Shown here: positions 34,639 to 43,147 of the stretch, one piece after another | How the letters are laid out: each line of letters opens with the position of its first letter | Numbering within the stretch: position 1 is the stretch's first letter | Assembly (NCBI GenBank): GCA_900065925.1 | Contig: LN890280.1 | Location: forward strand, 1,232,451 to 1,296,450 | Length of the DNA stretch: 64,000 nt | Origin: Nitrosotalea devaniterrae | Lineage (GTDB): Archaea > Thermoproteota > Nitrososphaeria > Nitrososphaerales > Nitrosopumilaceae | Direction: 5' to 3' | Notes under the pieces: model-generated | Database searches by the model: none | What the model saw: only the letters and a program-made list of their open reading frames with translations | Told to the model about the DNA's origin: nothing | Translations under genes and position numbers: made by a program

Positions 34639-36140
34639 CAACAACAGTAGACATCAATAGTATACTTTCCAAATGTCTTGCTCCAACCACATTGGAACCT
34701 TTGACTGCAACTACAGTCTCAAGATACATCACTTCGCCATTTGAGATTCATTGTAACAAATTTGCACCTGAAGAAGAAAAAGACGAAATCAGCAAGTATC
34801 AACAATTATTATTTGAGCGTGGAAGAACACATGAGACACAGACGGTAAAGGACAAATATCCAGATATAGTTTCAGTACAATTTGCTACGCGCGAAGAAGG
34901 CTTCAAGCTTGCCCTTGAATCAATGGTACATGGTACAGATATCATGCACGGCATACCCATATTTTACCTGCCAGAGGGCCTTGTGGGCGAGGTAGATGTC
35001 CTGGAAAAGTCAAAATCCAATGGATCAATATTTGGAAAATATCACTATACCATCAAGGAGATAAAACTTGCAAAGAACATAAGAGAGGATCATGTCATCC
35101 AAGGCGCATTTTACAACTATATGCTTGGAAAGATCCAAGGCGTTACACCAAAAACATTTCATCTCATAAACCGAGATGGGGAAGAGATTGCATACCAGTA
35201 CAGCGAGTATGAGGAATTGCTTCTTGAATCAATCGAGGGTACAAGAAAGATACTGATAAAAAAAGAACATGTTTCCCCGACTTTTGGAAGCTGTGGCTTT
35301 CCATGGGAGAGATACTGTAATAGACTAGCTGAAGAAACAAATGACATTTCACTTGTAGCGGGCGTTTCCCTGAAGACAAAACACAAGCTTGTAGAGCATG
35401 GGCTCAGAACAGTACACGACCTGGCAATCTCAGATATCCAAAAACTAGTAGAAATAAAAGGGATTGGTAATGGAACTGCTGCCAAGCTTGTACATTCTGC
35501 AAAGGCAATCCAGTCAAAAAAACCAATTATAAAAAATAAAAATTCAATCATATTTCCCACATGCAAAGTAGAGATATTCCTGGATTTAGAAGGAGTTGAC
35601 CCTTCAATGATGGGTGACGAGGTAATCCAAGTTGATTATCTTATAGGTGCTCTTGTAAGAGTGGGTTCCAAGGAAGAGTACTTGTCATTTGTTGCAAAGG
35701 ATCTTTCCCATGAAAAAGAGATGCTTTTCGAGTTTTTAGATTTTATCAAAAAACAAAAGGATTACGTGATATACCATTACCATCACTATGAGAAGACACA
35801 TCTTGAGAAGATGATGACAAGATATGGAGTAGATGAAAAGGTAAAGAAGCTGGTTTTTGATCACATGGTTGACATATACAAGATTGCAACAAGTTCGGTG
35901 GCTTTTCCCACATATGGAAATGGTCTAAAACCAGTAGCAAAATACCTGGGCTTTTCCTGGAGGCACAAAAATGTGGATGCGACAGAGTCGATTGCTTTGT
36001 ATCTTGGCTATGTTGCAAACCCTAATAAAAATAAGGACAAGCTTCAGTTGATTTTAGATTACAACGAAGATGATTGTATTGCAACAAGGGTAATCAAGGA
36101 CTGGTTGGAGACTGTTCGCACAGATACCAACATTGTTTAG
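34635..36140 (+). CDS. RecB-like nuclease with HhH and RNase H-like domains (TM0106 family)
   Basis: The 501-residue protein has three parts. Residues 1-230 are a PD-(D/E)xK nuclease (GEVDVLEKSK ... YTIKEIKLAK) with cysteines FGSCGFPWERYC that may bind an iron-sulfur cluster. Residues 240-295 hold helix-hairpin-helix sequence (LVEIKGIGNGTAAKLVHS). Residues 310-495 are a DEDDy-type exonuclease-like domain (IFLDLEGVDP, YHYHHYEKTH, YNEDDCIATRVI). It is likely in DNA repair or processing. It is translationally coupled to the Lrp-like gene. Confidence 0.85.
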   Translation: MTTTVDINSILSKCLAPTTLEPLTATTVSRYITSPFEIHCNKFAPEEEKDEISKYQQLLFERGRTHETQTVKDKYPDIVSVQFATREEGFKLALESMVHGTDIMHGIPIFYLPEGLVGEVDVLEKSKSNGSIFGKYHYTIKEIKLAKNIREDHVIQGAFYNYMLGKIQGVTPKTFHLINRDGEEIAYQYSEYEELLLESIEGTRKILIKKEHVSPTFGSCGFPWERYCNRLAEETNDISLVAGVSLKTKHKLVEHGLRTVHDLAISDIQKLVEIKGIGNGTAAKLVHSAKAIQSKKPIIKNKNSIIFPTCKVEIFLDLEGVDPSMMGDEVIQVDYLIGALVRVGSKEEYLSFVAKDLSHEKEMLFEFLDFIKKQKDYVIYHYHHYEKTHLEKMMTRYGVDEKVKKLVFDHMVDIYKIATSSVAFPTYGNGLKPVAKYLGFSWRHKNVDATESIALYLGYVANPNKNKDKLQLILDYNEDDCIATRVIKDWLETVRTDTNIV

Positions 36141-36182
36141 TAGAATTCCATCATATAATAACACTCCAAAAATTAAATCATT

Positions 36183-36199
36183 ATTAAGTAAGGCTTAAT
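36183..36199. promoter_or_regulatory. Operator-like repeat ATTAAG-TAAGG-CTTAAT
   Basis: Perfect 6-bp arms with a 5-base spacer, ending 23 bases before the ATG of the HTH-CBS gene. The same arms with the same spacing recur at 36809-36825 before the next gene. TTAAATTAAA-like TATA sequence overlaps it. Confidence 0.6.
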
Positions 36200-36222
36200 T
36201 TAAAACACAATTACAATATTTC

Positions 36223-36771
36223 ATGTCATATGATTTAGAATACATCAAGAAATTACGTGTAAAACTTTGCATATCACAAAAAGAACTTGCAAGTCAATGC
36301 AGAATCAGTGCCTCTATGCTAAATCAAATAGAAAAGGGAACCGCAAAACCAAGCTTTGATACTGCAAAAGTTATCTTTAATTATTTGGAGACAAAAAAAT
36401 TTTCAAATCAAAAAAAGGCAAGTGACATCTACACTAGACCAATTATCACACTTGGACCATTAGATACATTGGGCAGAGTAATAGAAAAAATGAAGGACCA
36501 TGAATTTAGTCAGATCCCAGTTGTTAATACAAAAAAATGTGTAGGAATAGTTACCGAAGGTGGAATTGCAAAACATACAGATAATCCAAATTATACTAGA
36601 ACTACCAAGATATCAAAAATAATGAAATCCATACCACCAATATTTGATTTGAACTTTTCTGCAGGTGCATTAAAAGACATAGTTAGCATATCAGGATGCG
36701 TCCTTATTACAGAAAAAAATAACATAGTTGGAATAATCACATCACAGGATCTTCTCAAACTTATCACATGA
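36223..36771 (+). CDS. HTH (XRE/Cro-type) regulator with CBS pair
   Basis: The 182-residue protein has a Cro/XRE helix-turn-helix in residues 5-55 (IKKLRVKLCISQKELASQCR, ISASMLNQIEKGTAKPSFDT) and two CBS motifs (ASDIYTRPIITLGPLDT, GIVTEGGIAKH; IVGIITSQDLLKLI). It is a transcription factor likely tuned by an adenine nucleotide. The shared operators at 36183 and 36808 suggest it controls itself and the next gene. Confidence 0.9.
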   Translation: MSYDLEYIKKLRVKLCISQKELASQCRISASMLNQIEKGTAKPSFDTAKVIFNYLETKKFSNQKKASDIYTRPIITLGPLDTLGRVIEKMKDHEFSQIPVVNTKKCVGIVTEGGIAKHTDNPNYTRTTKISKIMKSIPPIFDLNFSAGALKDIVSISGCVLITEKNNIVGIITSQDLLKLIT

Positions 36772-36807
36772 CTAAAAATTAAACCACATTAAATTTTATT
36801 TAACTAT

Positions 36808-36826
36808 AATTAAGTGACACTTAATT
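36808..36826. promoter_or_regulatory. Operator-like repeat AATTAAG-TGACA-CTTAATT
   Basis: Perfect 7-bp arms with a 5-base spacer, 32 bases before the ATG at 36859. It matches the site at 36183-36199 in arms and spacing. A GTG inside this site (36814) is open in the gene's frame but is not a likely start. Confidence 0.6.
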
Positions 36827-36858
36827 TGTTACATACTAGAAAGTATAGATCATACATA

Positions 36859-37308
36859 ATGACAGAAATTACAGAAAAAGAATCCGACCTAATAATAGAA
36901 TGTCAGGTCAGACGATTCACAACAGAAGAGGCATTAGCATACCTTGCAAAAAATGGAATAACCATGAGTGATAGGACATATAGAAGACACAAAAATGAAA
37001 TCGAAGATAAATTCGAAGAAAGAATTTCAGAAGCAGCAGACATAGGAAGAGTCCAACAACTGGTGTTAGGAATAGACACACTAAAGCAAGTTGAGAAAGA
37101 AAAATGGAATCTATTTTCGTCTACACAAAACGATGTCCTCAAAGAACGAATCTTAGAATCAATTATCAAGACGCAGGAGAGATTCACAGACTATTACACA
37201 AAAGTCGCCCTACGCGCTATGGCTGTCAAGTCAAAAATCGCTGAAAGAAAGAAAGCGCGAGAAGCATCAATAGTTGAATCAAGCAAACAAGGTTCACTCA
37301 CGAATTAA
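36859..37308 (+). CDS. HTH-containing helical protein, probable target of the HTH-CBS regulator
   Basis: The protein has 149 residues from ATG 36859. Residues 10-55 could form a helix-turn-helix (RRFTTEEALAYLAKNGITMS then DRTYRRHKNEIEDKF); the rest is a long helical region with coiled-coil character and a basic tail (SKIAERKKAREAS). It is somewhat like small-terminase or resolvase-accessory proteins but I do not recognise a family. The operator upstream matches that of the HTH-CBS gene. Confidence 0.7.
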   Translation: MTEITEKESDLIIECQVRRFTTEEALAYLAKNGITMSDRTYRRHKNEIEDKFEERISEAADIGRVQQLVLGIDTLKQVEKEKWNLFSSTQNDVLKERILESIIKTQERFTDYYTKVALRAMAVKSKIAERKKAREASIVESSKQGSLTN

Positions 37309-37320
37309 CCACACCCCAAA

Positions 37321-37368
37321 AACGGCCAAAGTTTAGGAACAAAATGTCCTAAAAACGGCCATTTTTTT
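37321..37368 (+). terminator. Stem-loop with T-run after 36859 gene
   Basis: TTTAGGA (37332-37338) pairs with TCCTAAA (37347-37353) over an 8-base loop. Self-complementary GGCC in two AACGGCC copies (37321, 37354) can extend the stem, and seven Ts follow at 37362. It is the clearest terminator in the window. Confidence 0.65.
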
Positions 37369-37469
37369 ATCTTATCTTGAATTCAAATATTATTTTAAAA
37401 AAAATAAATCCTAAACTCATTTGATTTATCAAGTTTCAGATTGTCATCTCCCGCATCTTACTTTATTCT

Positions 37470-37724
37470 CTAGTCTTTATCAGACATATCTCCGCCAAGA
37501 TATGTCCCATTCTCATCGTACACATAAAACACAGTCGCCTCGCTTGGAATAGTTGCATCTTTTGAAGCGTTCCTAGTCATCTCTCTTGCTTTTTTTATTG
37601 CCTCATCACAGTTATCAAAATCTCCTACTACCCAGTGGCCTTCACCTGGAATCTCAAACTTGTCTATTCCCATGATACGAAACTTGCCTTTTGGTGGTTT
37701 AAGCTCAGGAAAGTCTCTAAACAT
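37470..37724 (-). CDS. Small soluble protein of unknown function
   Basis: The 84-residue protein reads as one alpha/beta domain: FRIMGIDKFEIPGEGHWVVG, DNCDEAIKKAREMT, and TVFYVYDENGTYLGG. It resembles small single-domain proteins conserved in Nitrososphaerota. It has no cysteines, signal or membrane part. Function unknown. Confidence 0.65.
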   Translation of the reverse strand: MFRDFPELKPPKGKFRIMGIDKFEIPGEGHWVVGDFDNCDEAIKKAREMTRNASKDATIPSEATVFYVYDENGTYLGGDMSDKD

Positions 37725-37814
37725 AAAATCAGCACATCATTTGTAGTTTTAAGAGTAACCATGTAAACATTGATGAATGATTTTTATGAAAAATCCACAT
37801 GAGAGCATCCAAAA

Positions 37815-38498
37815 TTATTTCAAAGCATGAGAACAGTCACTAAAATATCCACACGCCTTACACTTTGGCTTGCTGTTGTGATGATCCAAAGAATCAAGTT
37901 CCAGGCATTTTTTGATAAATTTTGATGTATAATCAAGAAACAACTCAGCATGTTCTTCAGTTATAATTTCTTCATATGTCTTGTAAATTGATCTTGTCTT
38001 GCTATCTACAATGTTAATTTGGTACATCTTTGTAGAACACGGTATCTCTTTCCAACCACCAAAAGACTCTCCCAAATAGTATTTTGAATTAAGATATGCA
38101 AGTACCTGGAGAAGTTGACCGACATATGGTTCTGACATCACATCATAGCGTCTTGGATTTGAGACATGTTTGTCATCAGATACTATCAAAGTCTCTTTTT
38201 TGCGCACAACTTTATCGGCTCTTCCAAATAACGAAAGTGTGGCTTTACATTCTGGAAAATCAAATTCTTGCACAAATGATGTTTGAATGTCTTCTCGCAC
38301 AAAATTAAGATCCTCTTTTTTGTCTTGTAGTTTTGTTTTTGTCAACGGCATAACAATTGCTGTTTCTCGGTCTATTTTTTCAGCTTCCTCGTGGTATTCT
38401 GTTCCTACTAGCATCTGAGATGTTTCTACACGTACACCTTCAATGAAAAATGGTATCTGAAATTCACAATAGCCCATAGAACCCGTAAAATCAGTCAC
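37815..38498 (-). CDS. Stand-alone Cas4-like/RecB-family nuclease
   Basis: The 227-residue protein from GTG 38498 has a PD-(D/E)xK core: LFGRADKVV then TLIVSDDKHVS (D and D-x-K), with YVGQLLQVLAYL as the helix following it. C11 (MGYCEF) and C-terminal CKACGYFSDC give four cysteines for an iron-sulfur cluster as in Cas4. No cas gene or CRISPR array lies nearby, so it is a solo Cas4 homolog, perhaps in repair. Upstream codons remain open to TAA at 38569 but offer no canonical start. Confidence 0.8.
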   Translation of the reverse strand: MTDFTGSMGYCEFQIPFFIEGVRVETSQMLVGTEYHEEAEKIDRETAIVMPLTKTKLQDKKEDLNFVREDIQTSFVQEFDFPECKATLSLFGRADKVVRKKETLIVSDDKHVSNPRRYDVMSEPYVGQLLQVLAYLNSKYYLGESFGGWKEIPCSTKMYQINIVDSKTRSIYKTYEEIITEEHAELFLDYTSKFIKKCLELDSLDHHNSKPKCKACGYFSDCSHALK

Positions 38499-38590
38499 AA
38501 ACGCTTTGACATGACTGGTACCTGAATCATCTTGAGATATTGTAATCGTAGGAAAATTTTACAAAAAGATGTAGATAAAGTTCTGGTTTC

Positions 38591-38725
38591 TCAGATCCTA
38601 AACTCATTTTGCTTGTCAAGCTCAAGCTTTGCATCCCTGCGTCTTTTCACATACAGGCTAACTCCACATACAATCATGGTTCCAAACAACACAAGACCTG
38701 TTACAACCCATTCAAGGCTAATCAT
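38591..38725 (-). CDS. Single-helix membrane microprotein (44 aa)
   Basis: The frame runs from ATG 38725 to TGA 38591. One membrane helix (WVVTGLVLFGTMIVCGVSLY) is followed by a basic and charged tail (VKRRRDAKLELDKQNEFRI), giving an inside-positive C-terminus. Its ATG overlaps the stop of the next upstream microgene as ATGA, which supports translation. Function unknown. Confidence 0.55.
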   Translation of the reverse strand: MISLEWVVTGLVLFGTMIVCGVSLYVKRRRDAKLELDKQNEFRI

Positions 38726-38862
38726 AGCGACTTGAATTTTTTTATTGCCTCGCGTGTAAGCCTCTCTTTTTCCTCTTCAGATATTACAGTAGGGTCATCT
38801 GATGCTAGTGCCTTGTTATACTCGTCTTCAGTGTTTGACTTCATCTTTTTGCGCTCTTCCAT
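38722..38862 (-). CDS. Charged helical microprotein (46 aa)
   Basis: The frame runs from ATG 38862 to TGA 38722 and encodes a very charged helical peptide (MEERKKMKSNTEDEYN, SEEEKERLTREAIKKF). It overlaps the membrane microprotein by four bases, so the two are coupled. Function unknown; a peripheral partner of the membrane peptide is possible. Confidence 0.5.
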   Translation of the reverse strand: MEERKKMKSNTEDEYNKALASDDPTVISEEEKERLTREAIKKFKSL

Positions 38863-38908
38863 GATTATACTAGTACAAGCCTTGGGCTATAATGTTTCTC
38901 CAAAATCA

Positions 38909-39226
38909 TCACTCCATTTTGGATTCATCTACAACAAAGTGCTTCAATAATGAAATGATATACGAAGATGTCCTGATACCCTCGTGCGAATAATTTGTAT
39001 GAACAAACCTCATCTTCTCATGCATGGACAAAGCCTTGGTCCAAACCTGCCTTACAGTAGACCTCTCAATAGGCCACACCGTATCACTAGTGCTTACCAT
39101 TATCCTTCCCCCAGAATACTTGGCAGAAAACGGCTTGGTCTGCGTTGCAAACTGCTTGGGCTCGACAAGCTCATGTGATACTAGACCCCAAAACTCGTCA
39201 AACTTCACTGGTACTAAACAGTACAA
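38909..39226 (-). CDS. Conserved small protein of unknown function
   Basis: The 105-residue soluble protein starts at TTG 39226 or GTG 39208. It has a mixed alpha/beta pattern (FSAKYSGGRIMVSTSDTVWP, IERSTVRQVWTKALSMHEKM, FVHTNYSHEGIRTSSYIISL). I cannot place it in a family. It is in the same direction as the microgenes downstream. Confidence 0.6.
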   Translation of the reverse strand: MYCLVPVKFDEFWGLVSHELVEPKQFATQTKPFSAKYSGGRIMVSTSDTVWPIERSTVRQVWTKALSMHEKMRFVHTNYSHEGIRTSSYIISLLKHFVVDESKME

Positions 39227-39238
39227 TCTTTGATTTAA

Positions 39239-39340
39239 CTAGTTTTGTGATATGGTATGATTGCAGCAAAAACAAGTATAGACAACATTAGACCCTTTCA
39301 TAGTTTTATCCATTGGTGAGCCACATTTTGGACATTCCAT
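39239..39340 (-). CDS. Zinc-ribbon microprotein (33 aa)
   Basis: The frame runs from ATG 39340 to TAG 39239: MECPKCGSPMDK at the start and YTCFCCNH near the end. C3/C6 and C23/C26 (or C25) form a compact zinc ribbon. Such 30-60 residue zinc ribbons are common in Archaea and often bind nucleic acid or protein. Confidence 0.6.
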   Translation of the reverse strand: MECPKCGSPMDKTMKGSNVVYTCFCCNHTISQN

Positions 39341-39375
39341 GATATTTGTACAACATAATCAAAATTAAACTTGTT

Positions 39376-39465
39376 TTAGTGCAATACCACAAGCAAAAAG
39401 ATTCCTGCAAGTAGTGCCCCAAGCAATATCATCATCTTCATGAAAAAATACAATATTTTATCCAT
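39376..39465 (-). CDS. Single-helix membrane microprotein (29 aa)
   Basis: The frame runs from ATG 39465 to TAA 39376. The sequence MDKILYFFMKMMILLGALLA followed by GIFLLVVLH is one membrane helix. It is short and has no independent proof of translation other than good composition and an isolated place between genes. Confidence 0.4.
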   Translation of the reverse strand: MDKILYFFMKMMILLGALLAGIFLLVVLH

Positions 39466-39587
39466 TTAAAAACTGACATGTTTATTCTAGTTTGAAATTG
39501 TAGATCACATATCATGACAAGTTGTCAAACAGTCAAACCACAATTTTTCCATCATTACAAGGAATCATCTAAAAAATCAAACCACAG

Positions 39588-39995
39588 TCAAGATGGAACT
39601 ATTACTTTTGGGTCCATCCAGAATATTTCCCAGATATGGCCGTCCAGATCCTCAAAACTTCGACCATACATAAAACCGTGGTCCTGTGGTTCATTTGCCT
39701 CTTTTGCACCTGCATCCAAGGCACTATGTAGCATTTTATCCACATTCTCTTTGCTTTCTGCAGATAGTGCTACAAGAACTTCGGTACTTTGTTTGGCGTT
39801 GACAATCTCTTTTTTTGTAAATGTTTTAAAAAACGATTCCATAAGCAACATGGCATAATTTTCTTCGCTGATTACCATGCATGCTGCATCCTTGTTAGTG
39901 AATTGAAGGTTAAAAGTAAAGCCAAGTTTTGTAAAAAATTCTTTAGATTTTTCCAAGTCTTTTACAGGCAGGTTCACAAAAACTTTGGTTCCCAT
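39588..39995 (-). CDS. VOC (glyoxalase/extradiol dioxygenase-like) family protein
   Basis: The protein has 135 residues from ATG 39995 (the frame extends to TTG 40016). Typical VOC pattern: VFVNLPVKDLEKSKEFFTKL, then AACMVISEENYAMLL, and MYGRSFEDLDGHIWEIFWMD, with a metal-ligand Glu at the end (WEIFW). It is probably a small metal-dependent enzyme or binding protein; the substrate is unknown. Confidence 0.85.
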   Translation of the reverse strand: MGTKVFVNLPVKDLEKSKEFFTKLGFTFNLQFTNKDAACMVISEENYAMLLMESFFKTFTKKEIVNAKQSTEVLVALSAESKENVDKMLHSALDAGAKEANEPQDHGFMYGRSFEDLDGHIWEIFWMDPKVIVPS

Positions 39996-40090
39996 ATTTT
40001 TGATATAAAATTGCAAGTTATAAGTTTGTACAAGAACGAAACTATAACTATCAAGTTAGGCTTGAAGCAACAATATCATCCACAGACACT

Positions 40091-40579
40091 TTAAGCATAA
40101 AGCAGATACATTGCCAAGTCCCGTGTTGTAACCATACCAACAATCTTGTCGCCCTCCAACACTGGAAGATGGTCAATGTTATACCTGGCCAAAATATTTG
40201 CAGCCTCTTGAATCGTTACAGTAGGATTTGCATAAATCAATGGCCTTGATGCAAGATAACTCAAGATTAGACACTTGTTTGACATGTTCAGTGTTGCAAC
40301 TATACGTGCCAAGTCTCGCTCAGTTACAATACCAAATGGCTTGCCATACGCAGTTATTATGACACATCCAATTCTTTTTTCCATCATTAGTACAGCCGCA
40401 TCATGTGCAGTTTTGGTATGATCAATTGTTACAACATTGCGTGTCATTATACTGGATACAGTGATACCATCAGGATTTGAAACAACTTTTGGCAAATCTT
40501 TTGTGGTGTCATCTATCATGCCTAGTGTCTTGTGAGGTATATCCACATGGTGAGCTGCAAGTGCCATCACCATGGGCAC
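40091..40579 (-). CDS. CBS-pair protein
   Basis: The 162-residue protein starts at GTG 40579 or ATG 40573. Two CBS motifs fill residues 38-160: VSSIMTRNVVTIDHTKTAHD ... GIVTERDLARI and ASRPLIYANPTVTIQEAANI ... GMVTTRDLAMYL. It is a stand-alone nucleotide sensor, the fourth CBS protein in this window. Confidence 0.85.
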   Translation of the reverse strand: MPMVMALAAHHVDIPHKTLGMIDDTTKDLPKVVSNPDGITVSSIMTRNVVTIDHTKTAHDAAVLMMEKRIGCVIITAYGKPFGIVTERDLARIVATLNMSNKCLILSYLASRPLIYANPTVTIQEAANILARYNIDHLPVLEGDKIVGMVTTRDLAMYLLYA

Positions 40580-40622
40580 CTATACGACTTGGTAGCCAAT
40601 AAAGATGATCTCAAGGGCCGGA

Positions 40623-42953
40623 TCAGGATTTTGTTATACTAATCTGCAAAGACCTTGATGCATGGTTCCCATGAGAGTCATCTGCAGTACAGGTTATGAC
40701 AGTTACACCTAACGGGAATTTGGTACCAGATTCATAGTTACAATGTACCGATACAGGACCGTCAACTAGATCAGTTGCAGATGCAGTAAAGTAAACAACT
40801 GCTCCAGAATCATCAGGGGTATCATTGTGCGGCGCAAACGGTGCAATTGCAGGACCAGTCGTATCCTGTACAATAACACTAAATGTTTTTTGCAGTGTTT
40901 TCTGGCTTGATGGATCAGTTGCAGTACATGTGACTATCGTATTTCCTAGCGGAAAGTGACTGCCTGATGCAGGATTACAGGTTACGATGGCCTGACCAGA
41001 ACCGCCAGGAGAAAATGTAGTAGTAAATGATACAACTGCACCCGAGCTACTTGTGGCCTCTTGAGTTATTGTAGAGGGAACACTGAACTCTAGTGTATTT
41101 TGTGTCAGAGAAGTACCAGGTGTAGTTTGTACAGTAGATGGTGTTCCAGATGCAGGTTTGGCGTGAATTACAATCTCTACAGCATTGTCTGTAGGTGGTG
41201 CAAGACCATCTATTGTAACCAGTGTAAACGTCCATGTGTCAGGACCCAATACATAGTCAGTGTGAATCACTCCATCTTTAATTGACTCAGTGACATCTAT
41301 TGAATTGCCAGCTGAATTTGTAAAGCGCACATGAGCTGCCTTGTGTTCGATTCCATTTTGCGATTTTAATACCCAAGTACATAGTACGTCGTACAGTTCA
41401 CGGTCTGGTGTTGACTGGGAAGACGGCTCATATGTACCATATTTTGATTGTAATTGCATCACACCAGCATTTGAGGTACCAGTAGAAGAACCAGTCTTGA
41501 TACCATTCTGTGATTCAATTTGGGATAAAATGGATGGTTCAGAGCCTGAAAATGAAATTATTTTTTGGTTTATCATGTATTCAATTGCAGACATGAAATC
41601 AGAATCTTGGATTGTACCTTGTGACCACCAGAACGCATCATCTTTAATCCATTTTGGAATATGAATACCATCATCAACAGTTATGGTACCATCAGAGTTT
41701 GTCTGAACATTGACAGAAATTATCTTGTGTTGTATCAGCCAACCAATTGCAGTTGCAAAGTCCTTGTCGCTAATCGAACCATCTGACCAAAGTTCTGCAT
41801 CTGTTTTTATCCATTCAGGTATTGCAACAGAAAACAACAATGGAATGCTAGTCGAGTAGGAAATATCGCCAGTTTGCATTAAAGTGCTGTAATAATCACA
41901 AGAATCATCCAATACGGATAGGTCAAAAAGTGTCTGCTCGGATGCTGTAATAAATAAAGACGGGCTGACAGTAACTGGAGAGAATATATCAGACTCGCCT
42001 TCCCATCTTGTCTGGGTTATTGTCTGGTTTACTATTGATCCACCCTTTACCTGCATGTCAAGGCGCTCCCAGATAGAAGGAGACGTCATAAACAAGGCAA
42101 CGTTTCCGTCATGAAAATTATTTGGCCAGCCACACTCTTCGAATTTTGCCAGTCCCCCTCCACCAAACATTCTTCGCTCGTTATTTTTCAACAATCCGAG
42201 AAACTTTGTAATCTCGGTTTTCTTGATGTTAAGGTCTCGTTTCTCAGCAGCTGAAGTAGAGTGCTTTATTTGATTATCAAGAGATTTTAGTAAATCTTTT
42301 AGATTTTGTTTTTGAATTTGGTAAACTTGTCCATGGTTTTGCTGACTTAATGCAGCTGCAATGGCATTTGTGTTTCTTTGATCCTTGTTAGTGACGGTAT
42401 TCCACCAGGCTTTGGCATGCAAAGTATCAAGTGCTTCTTTTACGTACATTTCATGTTGCTTTTCATGAATCAAGACACTTGTCAGGTTCCATTTTTTACC
42501 CCAGTCAACAGGATTTGATTCGTTTAGTGCTACACCATTATTTGGGTCAAGGTATGACGGGTCTACAATTATTGTATCATCAGGACATGCATTGCCTCTC
42601 ACCTGTGTGTATCCTCCAGGAGGACAGTATGCAGCAGCAGGATGTTCTGGCGGTCCGCCATTTTCGTTATACCCTGCAGTTCCTGCTTGAAGTCCTGGAA
42701 CTGATTTTATTTTATTTGCACCATTCATGTATTGTAAATTTGCAAGTGTTGCATTATAACGGTCAAAATTTGCTTTTGGATAACCATGCTGGTTTTGAAG
42801 CTCATGCAATAGACTTTGGAAATTTTGTATTGCCAAATTGATGTTGGCCTGCTCTACCGCAGAGGGGTTATTCACCTGGGCTTCTACTTGAAGTGGCAAT
42901 CCAAGAAATAGCAGGCTTGTAAAAAGCATAGCTAAAGGTACCTTACGTCTCAC
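40623..42953 (-). CDS. Large secreted HExxH protein with WVK repeats and HYR domains
   Basis: The 776-residue protein starts at GTG 42953 with a signal peptide (1-25). LIHEKQHEMY gives H163-E-K-Q-H167, a zinc HExxH motif. Two WVK-type repeats follow (IPEWIKTDAELWSDGSISDK near 383 and IPKWIKDDAFWWSQGTIQDS near 432). The C-terminal 160 residues hold two HYR-type Ig-like domains (VTCNPASGSHFPLGNTIVTC, VHCNYESGTKFPLGVTVITC). It shares the HExxH-plus-WVK scheme with the 651-2597 gene. It is probably cell-surface. Confidence 0.8.
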   Translation of the reverse strand: MRRKVPLAMLFTSLLFLGLPLQVEAQVNNPSAVEQANINLAIQNFQSLLHELQNQHGYPKANFDRYNATLANLQYMNGANKIKSVPGLQAGTAGYNENGGPPEHPAAAYCPPGGYTQVRGNACPDDTIIVDPSYLDPNNGVALNESNPVDWGKKWNLTSVLIHEKQHEMYVKEALDTLHAKAWWNTVTNKDQRNTNAIAAALSQQNHGQVYQIQKQNLKDLLKSLDNQIKHSTSAAEKRDLNIKKTEITKFLGLLKNNERRMFGGGGLAKFEECGWPNNFHDGNVALFMTSPSIWERLDMQVKGGSIVNQTITQTRWEGESDIFSPVTVSPSLFITASEQTLFDLSVLDDSCDYYSTLMQTGDISYSTSIPLLFSVAIPEWIKTDAELWSDGSISDKDFATAIGWLIQHKIISVNVQTNSDGTITVDDGIHIPKWIKDDAFWWSQGTIQDSDFMSAIEYMINQKIISFSGSEPSILSQIESQNGIKTGSSTGTSNAGVMQLQSKYGTYEPSSQSTPDRELYDVLCTWVLKSQNGIEHKAAHVRFTNSAGNSIDVTESIKDGVIHTDYVLGPDTWTFTLVTIDGLAPPTDNAVEIVIHAKPASGTPSTVQTTPGTSLTQNTLEFSVPSTITQEATSSSGAVVSFTTTFSPGGSGQAIVTCNPASGSHFPLGNTIVTCTATDPSSQKTLQKTFSVIVQDTTGPAIAPFAPHNDTPDDSGAVVYFTASATDLVDGPVSVHCNYESGTKFPLGVTVITCTADDSHGNHASRSLQISITKS

Positions 42954-43147
42954 ACCAATGTCCCCGCTGCAGATTATGTATTCATAATTATAAGGATGAT
43001 CGTCAGGTTCTGAGTTTGTCCAGTAAATAATCTAGAAATTATTTTGAAATTTTCTTTATAACGGAATTATTCAGTTTTTTGAAGTGTACTCAAAATACAG
43101 AACAATATGTGTATATTCAGATATGTAATGTTGTACTACAAATTTTA

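Noticed and set aside
36814-37308. Longer start (GTG 36814) for the 36859 gene
   Set aside because: It would place the start inside the palindromic operator; ATG 36859 fits the promoter layout better.
37815-38498. Cas4-like gene as evidence of a CRISPR system
   Set aside because: No repeat-spacer array and no other cas gene are visible in 64 kb; stand-alone Cas4 homologs are common in Archaea.
36859-38498. A provirus or integrated element around the HTH protein and Cas4-like gene
   Set aside because: No integrase, att repeats, tRNA gene or structural virus genes are seen, and the base composition does not change.
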